This document shows positions 24,418-35,798 of a DNA stretch of 64,000 nt, in pieces. The stretch comes from Pisaster brevispinus (lineage: Eukaryota; Echinodermata; Asteroidea; Forcipulatida; Asteriidae): assembly GCA_023634235.1 (NCBI GenBank), contig JAMKCF010000008.1, positions 17,419,558 through 17,483,557 of the forward strand, given 5' to 3'. The first letter of the stretch is position 1; the number at the start of each line of letters is the position of its first letter. Below the pieces are notes generated by a model. The model was not told the origin of the DNA. It made no database searches and saw only the letters and a program-made list of their open reading frames with translations. A program made the translations under genes and the position numbers.

Positions 24418-25689
24418 AATAAACAGTTCTTATAAAGCGCATTACAATGAAGTCTCTACGCGCTTAAGATACTTGGCTATACCTTCGCAAGTGTGATCCC
24501 TGTCCAGTGTCCAGGCACACAGAATTAAACTTGCAAACCAGTTTAACGAAAGCAGTGTGACACTAACCAAACAATACTGAGAATAAAATGAGTTTTTATA
24601 ACAAATAATCTACTCGACTGATGCAGTAGTGAGCAAGAAGCCTAAGGACCCAATGCAAGTCTAACCCAACTTAATTTTTAGTAAGATATCCAGAGAAAAC
24701 ACCCCTGCTGCAGTGAAACTTAATTAAATTACAGAAAATGATCCCATAAAGGATAAATAAACATAGACTTCTCTCAAGCCCTGATTCCTGAAACGGAGAG
24801 CAAAGTGATGTGGCATCCAGAAGGGAGGATTGGGGGGGGGGGGAGATAAGAGAAGACTATTACTTGAGACTATGGATGGTCATGGCTCATGCTCGTTTGT
24901 AGCTGGTTTTGCGGTGACACCATCTCTCTTTGAGTAGTGGTGGTTCTGAGAGAAGATTGGCTCTTCTCTCGGTCTTTGAGCCGTCACGACTTAAAGAGAG
25001 AACCAATTTCATTTTGTCACCGCAAAGTTTTACTTGCCTGTAATAAGAGCTTGAAAATCCTCCCAAAGAACCATACTTGAAGTGCACAAAGCGTATTAAT
25101 GCTGGCATGTATGATGTATGAGTTAACATCAGTCAATCAAGTAGAAACATACGGCGACTAAATACCATTTTTGATAATAAACTAGCTTTAAAAGACAAGA
25201 TAATAAATGAGCTAGCGAAAAACTAAACATTTACGAAGGCAGAATAAAACTACTTACAGATTGAAACCATAAAATAAAGCATTTACCGATGCAAACTTCA
25301 CATCGATTGTAATTCTGAAATCTTCAGACTATTTTTGTTCCAGTGGTTCCCATCCCATCCCGGAATACTCCCAGCTATACGGTACTGACAAGGGGAGCGT
25401 TCACAGTATTTGAATATACACATAAAACACTTATCAAAAGCTTTACGCATGCGTATTCCCTATACGAGCAATGCCCGAATGGGAATTAAATTTGTCACTG
25501 CATCGTGCAACTACCGTGCAGCACGACAGAGCTTATCGTGCCGCTCACGGCAGTGTCGAACTTTAATCAAAAGTTTGCGCTAAACATTGCTCTTTTGTTG
25601 AATTTAACCCATATTTAAATTTTTTTGGAGTTCAACACGGCAAAAGTGTGACGGTTATTAGCGCAGGCCTAAGACGATGGGAGACGATT

Positions 25690-26090
25690 ACAGACCTTGC
25701 CCAGCTGACACCCATTTGGGATGTGATTGGGCGACATAGGCTCTTTTGTAAGCGGGCACGATATAGGCTGCCCCGTGTATGTCAAACCTATTAGAGTGAT
25801 GGGATGAAATGTGGAATTTCACTGGGCAAGGGCTTAAGGAGGGCCTATGAGATCGACCCCAAGTACGAATTATTTGGGCTTCATGGGCTGTAACAAATAA
25901 GGTTTTAGGAGGGCTTTTCCAACTGCGCCCATTTGAGTGTGTGAGTAGGCTGGATATAGGCTCTTTCAAGTGTACAAGATACGGGTTACTCCATGTAAAA
26001 CATGGAACACTCCCAAATATGGGCGTGTCAATTGGCAAAGGTTCAGGTGGGCTTCCTAAATCTTGTCTAAGCTTAAATCTGGGCAAACTT
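25690..26090 (-). repeat. Degenerate two-copy tandem repeat, about 170-bp units
   Basis: Two diverged units share 'ataggctcttt', a TGGGC-rich pattern and a 'gggcaagggcttaaggagggc' / 'ggcaaaggttcaggtgggc' end. A minus-strand open frame of 132 codons spans them, but it is proline- and serine-rich with no domain and tracks the repeat, so I do not call it a gene. Confidence 0.45.
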
Positions 26091-26774
26091 GTCTGATGGG
26101 CTTTAAAGTAGTATTTTTTCCTGACAATTTAGTGAAATTTTGTTATCTAAAGGTATTTGTTGTACTTTTGTGTATTTATTCGTCTATACAAAATGTGGAT
26201 ATATGATTTGGTTCTACAAAATGGCGGACCGTGTTAGTTCAAGAAGTTAAAGGAAAACCGCACAATATCGAGGTATATTTGGATGGATCATTCAATTCCA
26301 CTTGTAAAACATCTTTCCAATCGAGCGTGTTTTGAACGCCCAATCCAAAGGGCAATAAATGGCAATAAAAACTGACTTGGTAAGAAGTACAAGCATATTT
26401 GGATAGTATAATGCAGTTTGAAAACGTTTCACTTCGAAGGACTGCGGTTTATGGAAAAAGATATTACTTTTTATCCCCCAAAATTTGAATCTGAGAAACG
26501 TTACTGTCAGTAACATTTCTCAGATTGGATATCTGGGATTATATAACACCCAAGCAGATCCTTGCCATTTGATTGAAGGATTGTCCGTCACGTGATTGCA
26601 AATAAAAGTACTATTGCACGCTACGTCACTCACCGTGCATTTTTCGTTCCATTCACCGTGCATTTTTCGTTCCATCCGAAAAGTACTATTGCACGGTGCG
26701 TAAAACATCACTGCGTGCTCGTGTCTTTGGTAATACAGCAGTGTTACTGATCTACTTGGATGTTATATAAAACT

Positions 26775-26932
26775 AATAATGAATGTTTTTCATTCGTGCA
26801 ACAGTGCGAATATTTGCATTCGTTGAAAGATGGAATGTTCCATTCAACTCGGCTCCGCCTCGTTGAATACAACATTCCATCTTTCAACTCATGAAAATAT
26901 TCGCACCATTGCACTCATAAACATTCATTATT
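26775..26932. mobile_element. Palindromic foldback element
   Basis: A long imperfect palindrome: AATAATGAATGTTT at the left is inverted as AAACATTCATTATT at the right. Inner pairs include 'gtgcgaatatttgcat' against 'atgaaaatattcgcac' and 'gttgaaagatggaatgtt' against 'aacattccatctttcaac'. The centre is 'ctcggctccgcctcg'. No coding capacity; likely a MITE or snapback element. Confidence 0.75.
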
Positions 26933-27928
26933 TGTATATTATTCTTCCTGCGTGGACATATTCTCTCTGGATTTTCGGCGATATCTCAAAAACGCGACCA
27001 CCTTTTAAAACTTTCACAGGTTTGATTTATTGTATAGGCCTATATCTACATTTATATATAGGATTTAAGCAATCGAACGGTTCAAAAAACCAAAGGTATA
27101 CTTTGCATTTAATTCTACTTGACTCTAGTCGCCCATGAAAATGATGAGAATGAACTGAAATTAGGGCCACCTGTCTGCATACGGTTAAAATTTGGGTCGC
27201 TGCTCCATTTTCTTCCGGTGTGGGGAGGGGGAATTGTTTGTCTTTGTACAAAATACTGAAGTCCCAACTTTGTTTATTCTATAGCGTTACGAAATTACCC
27301 CAAGCAAAACAAATTTCATGCAGATGGTTCCAATTTAGTTTGTATAACCTCTTTTTGTTATTATTGTTTACTGCAAGGCCCTTACACCTGACCGGTAGAG
27401 GAAATTGAAGTTATGGCGGATTCAAAGTTTGTGAGTTTGTTCCGGGATCGGGAACATTACTTAAAATCGTTCTGGGTGTACATGTCTTTGTCGGGAAGAT
27501 CCAAAGCGTGGTCGACCTATATTGAGTATGTGTTAGTCGGTGAATGTGTTGCTCATCTGCCCTTCACGATGGACAAGAACGAAGAACTCCGGATGTTTGG
27601 AATAGGCAGTGGATCCGGTAAGAAAATAATGCGTTTACATTTTCAAATGATATTGTACAATACTAAACTGATATGGAACTCTGATTTCTTTTGCTATATT
27701 GGATCCAAAATACGGCAGCCACAACAGAGATCGTTTGCAAAAATCCCATACGGGGGATTGTGTGTCACGTGGTTTACATGTCCATCCCATCCAGCTATTG
27801 ATCAGAATGTTACAGTATTTCAATATAATTTACAAAGTTTGCCACCTTTCATTTTTAATTAAAACCCTGCGTGGCATCATCAAAACAAATCACACTCGGA
27901 CAGTATCGATCACTTAGTGTCTGTCTTG

Positions 27929-28195
27929 CAGTGGCGTAGTCAAGAGGGGCGGGGGGGGGGGGGGCACTTGCCCCAACAAATTTCCAGTGCCCCCTCCCCA
28001 ACAAACGATCGCAATTGGGATCGCTATCACGGCCACAAATTGCCATAGGACGGTGGACCCCTGCAGCGTCCAGCTACCAAAATAAAAACATGTCCCCCCA
28101 CTGAAAACCCATTCCCGTTGCCCCCCCCCCCCACTTAAAAGCAATGCCCCCATACATGTGCACAACACCGAGGAAGTCCTGGCTACGCCGCTACC
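27929..28195. mobile_element. MITE with AGTGGCGTAG termini, in intron 1 of locus A
   Basis: The left end 'cagtggcgtagtcaag' is inverted at the right end as 'cctggctacgccgctacc'. The interior is poly(G) on the left and poly(C) on the right. No coding capacity. This terminal sequence is a common MITE type in animal genomes. Confidence 0.7.
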
Positions 28196-29279
28196 GTTTT
28201 GATGTTAGCGTGTATACATTTTTATGAAGAACACAATCACTTTCAAATGGCCCAAACCATTAGATATGGACCCTTCTGACTAAATTACACGAATTCAAGC
28301 CAAAAATTAATTTGTAGATGACCCAACAGCTGTTTCTTCGTAGACTTTATACAACTTAACTTGAAACCAAACGGTTCATCATTATTAACCCCAAGGGTAG
28401 GTAACTGCTGTACAGTTCCCCATGGGAATTCCGGGAGAGCTGGTCATTGATGGATTTTATTTATGTATTTATTTATTTATTTATTAAAAAAAAAATTAAA
28501 ACCCAATGGTAACAAGAAAATTGGCATGCTATTTGACTAGGTGTAGTTGGGGAACTTGGGATTTGTTTAATAAAAAAAAATTAAAATGGCGGAGTGCTAA
28601 CTGTTGAACTAGAAACGGAAACTCAACAAGTGAGCGACGGCGTCATGCAACGTCATTCAATTTTTAAACATTTCAGGTGAACTGGAGAGTGAGATGCTGC
28701 CAATGCTCCTGCAGGGATACCCACGCATCAACAACCGTGTACTTGAACCTGCTGATGATCAAATTATGAAGTACAAGGCGATGGCTCAATCAAAGAGACA
28801 CGAACTACAAGGTGTAAAGTTTGACTGGCGGCAGCAAACCCTGGCACAATACAGAGATACTGACGGGGATGGAACCAAGTTTCACATTATTAGCTATATT
28901 GACTCCCTGTAATACGTTGGCGACCTAGACAGCTCTTTGGTGTATTTGCAAATTGATTGTCCTTATTATTTCAGGTACCCATCAGGAATTTTATAAAAAG
29001 AGTTTCATAATCATTGAAGTGTGTTATTTGGAGTCAGAAGAGAAGTAACTTATAATTAAACCCTGAAATTTATCCCCCCAAAATAAGTTGATTTCGATAA
29101 AAGTCCTAACTAATGTATAGTGTCTTTAAACAGCCAATATCTCTTTAAAAAAGCAGCGTTTTTTTTCTGATATTACGATCCGAAAATCTCCAAACTATCG
29201 TAATTACATTTGAGTGTAAATGACTCAAAAAGCCTGAATTTTCCAAGATGCAACGAAGAAATTTAACATGGTCACACCG

Positions 29280-29470
29280 CACTGCAAAAACTGGGTTGTT
29301 AAAAATGACACTAATGGGTGTTGTCACATATAGATACCCGAGAGAATCAAAATTAACATCATAATGGTGTTATTTTAACAGCCTACGGTGTAAATGTTGA
29401 TTCTTTTTTCGGTATCAATATGTGACAACACCAATTGTGTCAATATTAACACCCCAGTTCTTTGACATGT
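29280..29470. mobile_element. Older MITE copy of the CACTGCAAAAACT family, in intron 2 of locus A
   Basis: Left end 'cactgcaaaaactgggttg'; right end diverged ('caccccagttctttgacat'). Inside are inverted 'gtgttgtcacatatagatac' and 'gtatcaatatgtgacaacac'. Related to the element at 10071-10228. Confidence 0.65.
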
Positions 29471-30902
29471 TCTGGAAGGCGGGGCGAATTCACCTCCAAC
29501 AAACGACCGGAAACGACGAAACCACGCGTGGGTTCGTCAGATGCAACGTGGCCACGGGGCTGCAAGCTGACTCCCGTCAGCAGAGTAACCTTTTGATTTA
29601 GAAAAATTCCCAAAACTGTTACAGAATGAGAAGTAGGTTATACCAACCTACACATAGATAAACATATACATCGGCGTATGACACACGGGCAAGGGGGCAA
29701 CTGCCCTCCCAAATCCGGGCAAAACAGTGGGGGAAATAGGGGCACAGCAAGAAAGAAAACAATTAGACAGGGAAAGCCAAAAAAAAACGTTTTGACCCAG
29801 TAATATAAATTGTTACTTGTGTTTTTATCTGTTTATATTTTCGGGCAAATGAACCTCCCTGCCCCCCTTGGCCATAGAGTTCCCCAACCCCCCGCCCGAA
29901 CATACACAAATAACAAATCAGTAAAATAGAAGTTACAACTTGTCCGTACACAAAACATTCGAGAAAATTTACCAACAATTACCAACAGGGAATACAATGC
30001 GAATTATGGGGACTCAAGGAAACCCCCCAAAACTGAACCGTATACAGTTCATAAAATATCACTTCCTGACTAAAATTCAGCTCTCAAACACTTTACTAAT
30101 AAGTTAAGACAAGCTGACTCAAAACGCTTCACGGTCGAGTCGCAAGAAAAATCTAAAGTAAACAAGTGACACCTCTAGAAAGTTGTAGTAAGATCCCTCA
30201 TTCGTTAAAAACGGATTAAGCCCCCGCCTCATGAGGTAAACAAACGGTCACTGCTCATCTGCTCATCTCTCGTTAGCATACAATACACAACTGATGGCGC
30301 AGTGCCCAAGTAATGTTGTAACACTGCAGGTGTGTCACTATTAATTCCCAGTTCCCAATGATATCTTTTAGGCTGCCCATCGTCCGCAACATCCCGTACC
30401 AGATCCAACAATCCCGCCTATTACAAAACTTTCATTTTCCATTTTGTTTTTTTCATCTATAGACAATAACGGTTTCTGGCGGATGTGGAACCGTTTCTCC
30501 GGATACCAGGAAGACTCCAAGCACTTCATCACCTCAGCCGATGTCCGCAGCGCTCTCGACCGCCATAACATCGCCTACACCCAGCACAACATAAAGTATC
30601 CGTTGAACATCACCAAGTGCCTGGATGACACATCTGAAGATGGGAGCCTCTTGCTAGACTTCCTTGTCCATATTGTGAAGTTTAAAGAGATGGCTACGGA
30701 TGCCCAGTACAAGGAAGTGATGGATTATATGCTGAGAAGTGATTGCTCCGTGAAGGATGGGGATGAAGTTCTCTTAATCGACGGCTGTGATGTCTTGATT
30801 GTCAACAAGCCTGAGTAGCTTAGATTGTTCAATAATGTCACATATATCAATGATAACCTTTAAACTCAGTACAGTGTATGTTTAATGAGACGCCAGTTAG
30901 TG

Positions 30903-31240
30903 CCTTTTTAATAATAACGATAATAAACAGTTCGTATAAGCGCTTTACGGAAGGCAACTAGCTAATTTACTAGATCCTTAAATCAGTTTTCAGCATAGTT
31001 TTGATGCCGTTCTTGTTCGGAGCGGCTCTGATGTCGTGTGGCAAGTTGTTCCAGAGTGATGGGCAAGAATGTGACTCGCGTGTGATGATTTAGTGCAAGT
31101 AGTGAATGGGACGAGTTGAGAAGTAGAGTTAGAACCGACTGTACGATGAGGTTTGATATGGATAAAGGAGTTCTTGGAGGTAGTGGGGTGTGGATTGGTT
31201 GAGGGATTTGTATGTCAGTAGAGCTTGAACTGAGGGTACG
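30903..31240 (-). mobile_element. 3' end of a non-LTR retrotransposon (copy 1)
   Basis: On the minus strand a broken frame gives YKSLNQSTPHYLQELLYPY and then HSCPSLWNNLPHDIRAA with LKTDLRI and a stop at 30970. This is the usual C-terminal pattern of CR1/L2-like reverse transcriptase ORFs (YKSLN..P.YL..LL.PY, LWN.LP..IR, FK..LK..L). The 3' tail 'aaagcgcttatacgaactg' ends in a TTATTATCGTTATTATT run (about 30903-30927). Only the last part of the element is present, with frame breaks. Confidence 0.75.
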
Positions 31241-31388
31241 TGTTGTAACACTGCAGGTGTGTCACTATTAATTACCAGTTCCCAATGATATCTTTTAGGC
31301 TGCCCATCGTCCGCAACATCCCGTACCAGATCCAACAATCCCGCCTATTACAAAACTTTCATTTTCCATTTTGTTTTTTCATCTATAG

Positions 31389-31744
31389 ACAATAACGGTT
31401 TCTGGCGGATGTGGAACCGTTTCTCCGGATACCAGGAAGACTCCAAGCACTTCATCACCTCAGCCGATGTCCGCAGCGCTCTCGACCGCCATAACATCGC
31501 CTACACCCAGCACAACATAAAGTATCCGTTGAACATCACCAAGTGCTTGGATGACACATCTGAAGATGGGAGCCTCTTGCTAGACTTCCTTGTCCATATT
31601 GTGAAGTTTAAAGAGATGGCTACGGATGCCCAGTACAAGGAAGTGATGGATTATATGCTGAGAAGTGATTGCTCCGTGAAGGATGGGGATGAAGTTCTCT
31701 TAATCGACGGCTGTGATGTCTTGATTGTCAACAAGCCTGAGTAG
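31389..31744 (+). pseudogene. Extra copy of HNMT-like exon 3 (locus A)
   Basis: A second copy of the terminal exon (356 nt, acceptor ATAG at 31385-31388, stop TAG), nearly identical to 30463-30818. It contains NGFWRMWNRFSGYQ, the serine-rich SSAD-like segment ITSADVRSALDRHNIAYTQ and the end VLIVNKPE. No first or second exon lies between the copies, so it could only be an alternative last exon of the broken gene or a dead fragment. Confidence 0.85.
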
Positions 31745-31829
31745 CTTTAGATTGTTCAAAAATGTCACATACATTAATGATAACCCTTAAACTCAGTACA
31801 GTGTATGTTTAATGAGACGCCAGTTAGTG

Positions 31830-32240
31830 CCTTTTTAATAATAACGATAATAAACAGTTCGTATAAGCGCTTTACGGAAGGCAACTAGCTAATTTACTAG
31901 ATCCTTAAATCAGTTTTCAGCATAGTTTTGATGCCGTTCTTGTTCGGAGCGGCTCTGATGTCGTGTGGCAAGTTGTTCCAGAGTGATGGGCAAGAATGTG
32001 ACTCGCGTGTGATGATTTAGTGCAAGTAGTGAATGGGACGAGTTGAGAAGTAGAGTTAGAACCGACTGTACGATGAGGTTTGATAAGGATAAAGGAGTTC
32101 TTGGAGGTAGTGGGGTGTGGATTGGTTGAGGGATTTGTATGTCAGTAGAGCTTGAACTGAGGGTACGATGAGGTTGATATGAATGAAGGAGTTCTTGGAA
32201 CCATGTTTTTTTTGTATACATAATGTTTTTTTGCAGATTC
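31830..32240 (-). mobile_element. 3' end of a non-LTR retrotransposon (copy 2)
   Basis: Duplicate of the LINE fragment at 30903-31240, extended past the end of the 927-bp unit into 32168-32240, where a further diverged copy of the YLQELLYPY-coding segment appears ('gaatgaaggagttcttgg'). Contains the same YKSLN and LWNNLP motifs on the minus strand. Confidence 0.7.
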
Positions 32241-33890
32241 CACACAAGGAGGTCATACTGTTTAAGAATCTGAGTGATGACCCCTGCTCAGGGCTGGGTA
32301 ATTTGTAATATCGATTATTTAATGTTTTTTAATGATATTTATCAATACCTGTGGTGTAAACACGACTTATACAAGCTTGTAAACCCCGAAATGGCATTAA
32401 AAGCGTACTATTAGCCTGCCAAGAAGTATTATGTATAAACAAAAAATATGAAAAAACGGACGAAAGAGGGTATATGGTGCTGAAGGGGGAGTGGCTTGTG
32501 GGATGGAGGTGGTAATTGTATCCTAACACACACGATGTTAAAAGACTATAAAAACATCGATTTGGGAAAGAGTTTGTTTGTAATCAATCTTTGAAAGAGA
32601 GTCATATTTTTACCAGATGAATAGTGCAGTTATGGAGCGCACACACTGCCGTTAAATGATGTTTGACACTGGTAGCTAACTCCATTGTAACAGATACAGA
32701 ATGTCTTCGAAACTCTCGGCCATGAAAACCTAGAATCCATGGTGTTCATGGTAGTGGCGGTGACGGGGGGGGGGGGGTCCGGTGTGATATTGAAACAACG
32801 CGATCAGGCTTGTCCTCAGTAAAATTTTAGAATAAAATGTTATGAGACTGAACATCCAACAGACATGCTCATGTTTGTGGCTAAGAACAATTAAATATAA
32901 CAGTTTTAGCTTGCACAGCCTGTTTTGCCTGGAAGTAAATTCCACTCAACCTTCAAAACAATTTCAAAGAAAATCGGGTTCGGCATTTCAAAATATTATG
33001 AATTGCTAGCCTGAAAAGCGCGGGCTACATTTAGGTACACGTTTGGAGCTACGTTTGGGTCGGGCTTCGTGGGTTGGGCTATATAAGGGGCCGCACAACG
33101 GTGGCGGGTTTTTCCTGTTTTCTCAACACGTAGATACCGTATACAACTGAAACTTTCACAAGTGATTATTATTGTACCTTTCTTTTTAATTTTGTCTTTC
33201 AATCAGCATTACGTAGACAAAAACCAAACGGTGAACCTACGTTTAAGCTACATGCCAACCATACAAAAATGAGATACATTATATAGATACACAACCAATT
33301 GTTTTACACAGATTGACATTCAATATTACACGCCCTAAAATAAGGTTTGCAAGATACTAAATACCGGCGTAGTAGATCTACGAGTGAGTGCAAACAATTA
33401 GTTAGTGGCCTGACGGGGGGGGGGGGGGGGGGCGTTCGACCCTAGCAGAGTCTTTCCCGAAGGCTAAATGAGAAGACTACAAACATAAACAGGTACATGT
33501 ATACATTACTGATGTAACAAAAGCAGTCAAGTGGAAATAGATGATAGAGATGAAAACACACAGAGAAAGCAGGAGGCTGAACAGAAAGGAGGGTAAGGGG
33601 GGGGGGGGTTAGGGGGAAGGGGCTATATCTACGAGTGTTAGCGACGGCACTTTCAATCACTATACACACAAACAACGCGCATGCACTATTGTAATATCAA
33701 CAGTGCAATGCTCCGTACAGAGCATGCATTCAATACACACCGGTAACTGGAATACTACTACTGTTAGTAGTGGGCCGTCACCATTTCAAGCCATCGACCT
33801 TAGAATCATTGAAAAAGTTTGCAACCTAAAGTCTTGTTTTGTAAAAAAAAATATTACATGACATAAAACTCACAAAAATGTCCTTATTGT

Positions 33891-34067
33891 GGTGTTCTAT
33901 AAAGGACACGTACACGGCGACTTTCTTTTTTTACGCGACGACTTTTTTTTTCTTTCGGCGGCGATTTGTTTTTTTTAGGCGGCGTACAAAAAAAAAGTCG
34001 CCGCCGAAAAAAAGAGTCCCCGCGTGAAAAACAAAAGGCCCTTTGTAAGTGTCCTTTATAGAACACC
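33891..34067. mobile_element. 177-bp foldback element with 19-bp perfect terminal repeats
   Basis: GGTGTTCTATAAAGGACAC (33891-33909) is perfectly inverted at 34049-34067. The interior is an imperfect palindrome of poly(T)/poly(A) and GGCGGCG/CGCCGCC tracts. Both flanks contain CCTTATT (33882-33888 and about 34070-34076), though not directly abutting the ends, so a target-site duplication is uncertain. No coding capacity. Confidence 0.8.
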
Positions 34068-34470
34068 GTACCTTATTATATGAGGGTGTTGTTAATGATG
34101 GTCCAAGTTTACTGGGACGCACAAAAAACCGAATCAAACTGATTTTCATATGCAACTTGGCAAAGAGAACAACCATAACTGCGCGCGCAGCCTGCCAAGT
34201 GCAACATTGCCTCATCATCCGTAAAACACTCAAGTAGTATCATCCACTGCCTTACAACGCCACAATTGGGTCAAGGATTTTACTTTGAATTATCTAAAAA
34301 ATATTAAACTTTAAAACGAAATAATTTAAGAAAATATGTCTTATGCAGTGTTTCAAAAATAAAACATAGGAAAATAGTAAACACTTGTTTTATGGCTGGG
34401 CACTACTTTATTTCAGCGCAATAATAAAGAAAGGTGTACCGTGGCCAGCAGGGACAATACTAACCCTTAA

Positions 34471-34757
34471 AGAGTGCTGTACAACCAGCGTAACGTATCC
34501 TGCTGTCAGTTCTTCCTGACGAGTGTTTCCACATCTGCGTGGCCCTGAACAAGTTTACTATACTCCTGAATTACGATGGATGCAGTTGAATAAAGATTGT
34601 CCTTTGTTTTGTAAAGGGTCAATGCCAGTATTATGTTGTAAAGTGCCTTGATCTAGCTACTAGGATATGTGCGCTATATAAGAACCACTTTCTATTACTT
34701 ATATTACTAATAAATACTATAATTACTAATAAATACTACTAATATTATTATTATTAT
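34471..34757 (+). mobile_element. LINE or SINE 3' end with (ATT)n tail
   Basis: Ends with 'gtaaagtgccttgatctagc', 'ggatatgtgcgctatataag' and a TATTATTATTATT tail, typical of the 3' end of CR1/L2-like LINEs and SINEs that borrow it. The segment 'agttcttcctgacgagtgtt' through 'gatggatgcagttg' recurs at 40909-41040. Confidence 0.65.
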
Positions 34758-35798
34758 GTTGTTGCCATCCATTCGAGTGGAAGTTGTGTATTTTCGGTCG
34801 AAAACTCACATCACAATGCGTAATATTCCGCACCAGTATCGGACAAACATAAGCATTTTGACGCAATCCCCTTAACATGAATTATGTTTTTTACACTGTC
34901 TCTCTAAACTGCACAGCCCTTTGCTTCAGAAAGTTGTGGGATGTTATTGCTTTAACGTGTGCGTGAAACAAAACCTGCCATTTTAAGGGCACCATCGTCC
35001 CCAAACCGTGCGAGATGTGCAGTCACGACTTACCGCTCAACCGTCCGTCGTGATTTTGTCGTTGTTGGGATGTTTGTTGGGGTGCTGTGGTGTTTGTTTG
35101 TTTGTATGTTTTGCTGATCGTTTGTTTTTGTCCCCCTCTCTCTCTCAGGTTATAGCTTGTACATGTAGATATTGTTGTTAACGTTTCTTCTCAAAAATAG
35201 ATGACCAGAGTAGTTAAAGTTCAAGAACAACACTGCGCATCTGTTTACGTTTTTGTTCGACATGTGCGAAGTTAGCTTGTATAGTAATACAGTTTTTGTT
35301 GATTTACATAGATGTGATTAATTCTATCTCGAAATCATCTATAGGCTTCCTTGTCTTTAAGGTTAACGTCAAAAGAGATTTCTGTCACAACGAAGCCCTT
35401 ACCTTTGGTAAATTTTAAACAATCAAATTTCACTTACACATCACCCTTCATCCCGTCCCAGCATCTCCAGAGCAATATTTTTTGAAATTCCTCTCCTCGG
35501 AGATTCTTTTACATGTCCCGTGGGCTGATTTGTTTTACTGAAAGATTACCAATAATGTTCTTTTTTGGTCTCCGAACTCAATTGCGAGATTGGTTTGCTT
35601 TGAACTCAGCGTCTCAACTGAAAATTTATACTACTTTGCCTAAAAACAAAAAGACAACAATAATTCATTCAAATTCTAAGGTAGACCTAAACTTGGGCTA
35701 TGAATCCATGAGTTAACACGTCCTCAATCGGCAGTTTCTAGCACTTGAATGCCATTTCTATGTTTTTACTCATGTTGATTTAACAATGTTGATTGAAT

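Larger units (their letters stand above)
24418..27412. other. Intergenic between the array and the HNMT-like pseudogene
   Basis: No supported gene. The start (about 24418-24480) resembles the 3' end of the LINE family at 30.9 kb ('aacagttcttataaagcgc'). A poly(G) tract lies near 24832. A degenerate repeat (25690-26090), a small 'caccgtgcatttttcgttcc' duplication (about 26630-26675) and a palindromic element (26775-26932) follow. Confidence 0.45.
27413..30818 (+). pseudogene. Histamine N-methyltransferase-like, broken copy (locus A)
   Basis: Three exons matching intact paralogues B and C: 27413-27617 (205 nt, starting MADSKFVSLF and ending in the SAM loop GIGSGSG), 28677-28974, and 30463-30818 (356 nt, ending NKPE and TAG). 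Exon 2 has two lesions: a TAA (ending at 28912) where the paralogues have tyrosine, and, just after VYL, a 23-nt deletion (298 nt against 321) that shifts the frame. The exon 2 donor (GTACCC) is weak. A full-length methyltransferase cannot be made as assembled. The last exon is otherwise intact and has been duplicated downstream. Introns contain MITEs. An assembly error could explain one lesion but not easily both. Confidence 0.85.
30314..32167 (+). repeat. 927-bp tandem duplication carrying HNMT-like exon 3 and a LINE fragment
   Basis: Copy 1 is 30314-31240 and copy 2 is 31241-32167; both begin TGTTGTAACACTGCAGG and end 'gaactgagggtacg'. Differences are a few single bases and one-base indels (for example 'tgcctggatg' against 'tgcttggatg'). 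The junction is direct with no intervening bases, as in unequal exchange or replication slippage. Confidence 0.9.
32250..35798. other. Intergenic, no gene seen
   Basis: Holds poly(G) tracts (32766-32777, 33416-33433, 33599-33608), a foldback element (33891-34067) and a LINE 3' end (34471-34757). I see no coding region with a recognisable product. Confidence 0.45.

Noticed and set aside
25688..26086. 132-codon minus-strand open frame
   Set aside because: It spans a degenerate tandem repeat and has no domain, start context or splice support.
33884..34233. Lysine/arginine-rich open frames on the minus strand
   Set aside because: Produced by homopolymer runs in the foldback element at 33891-34067.
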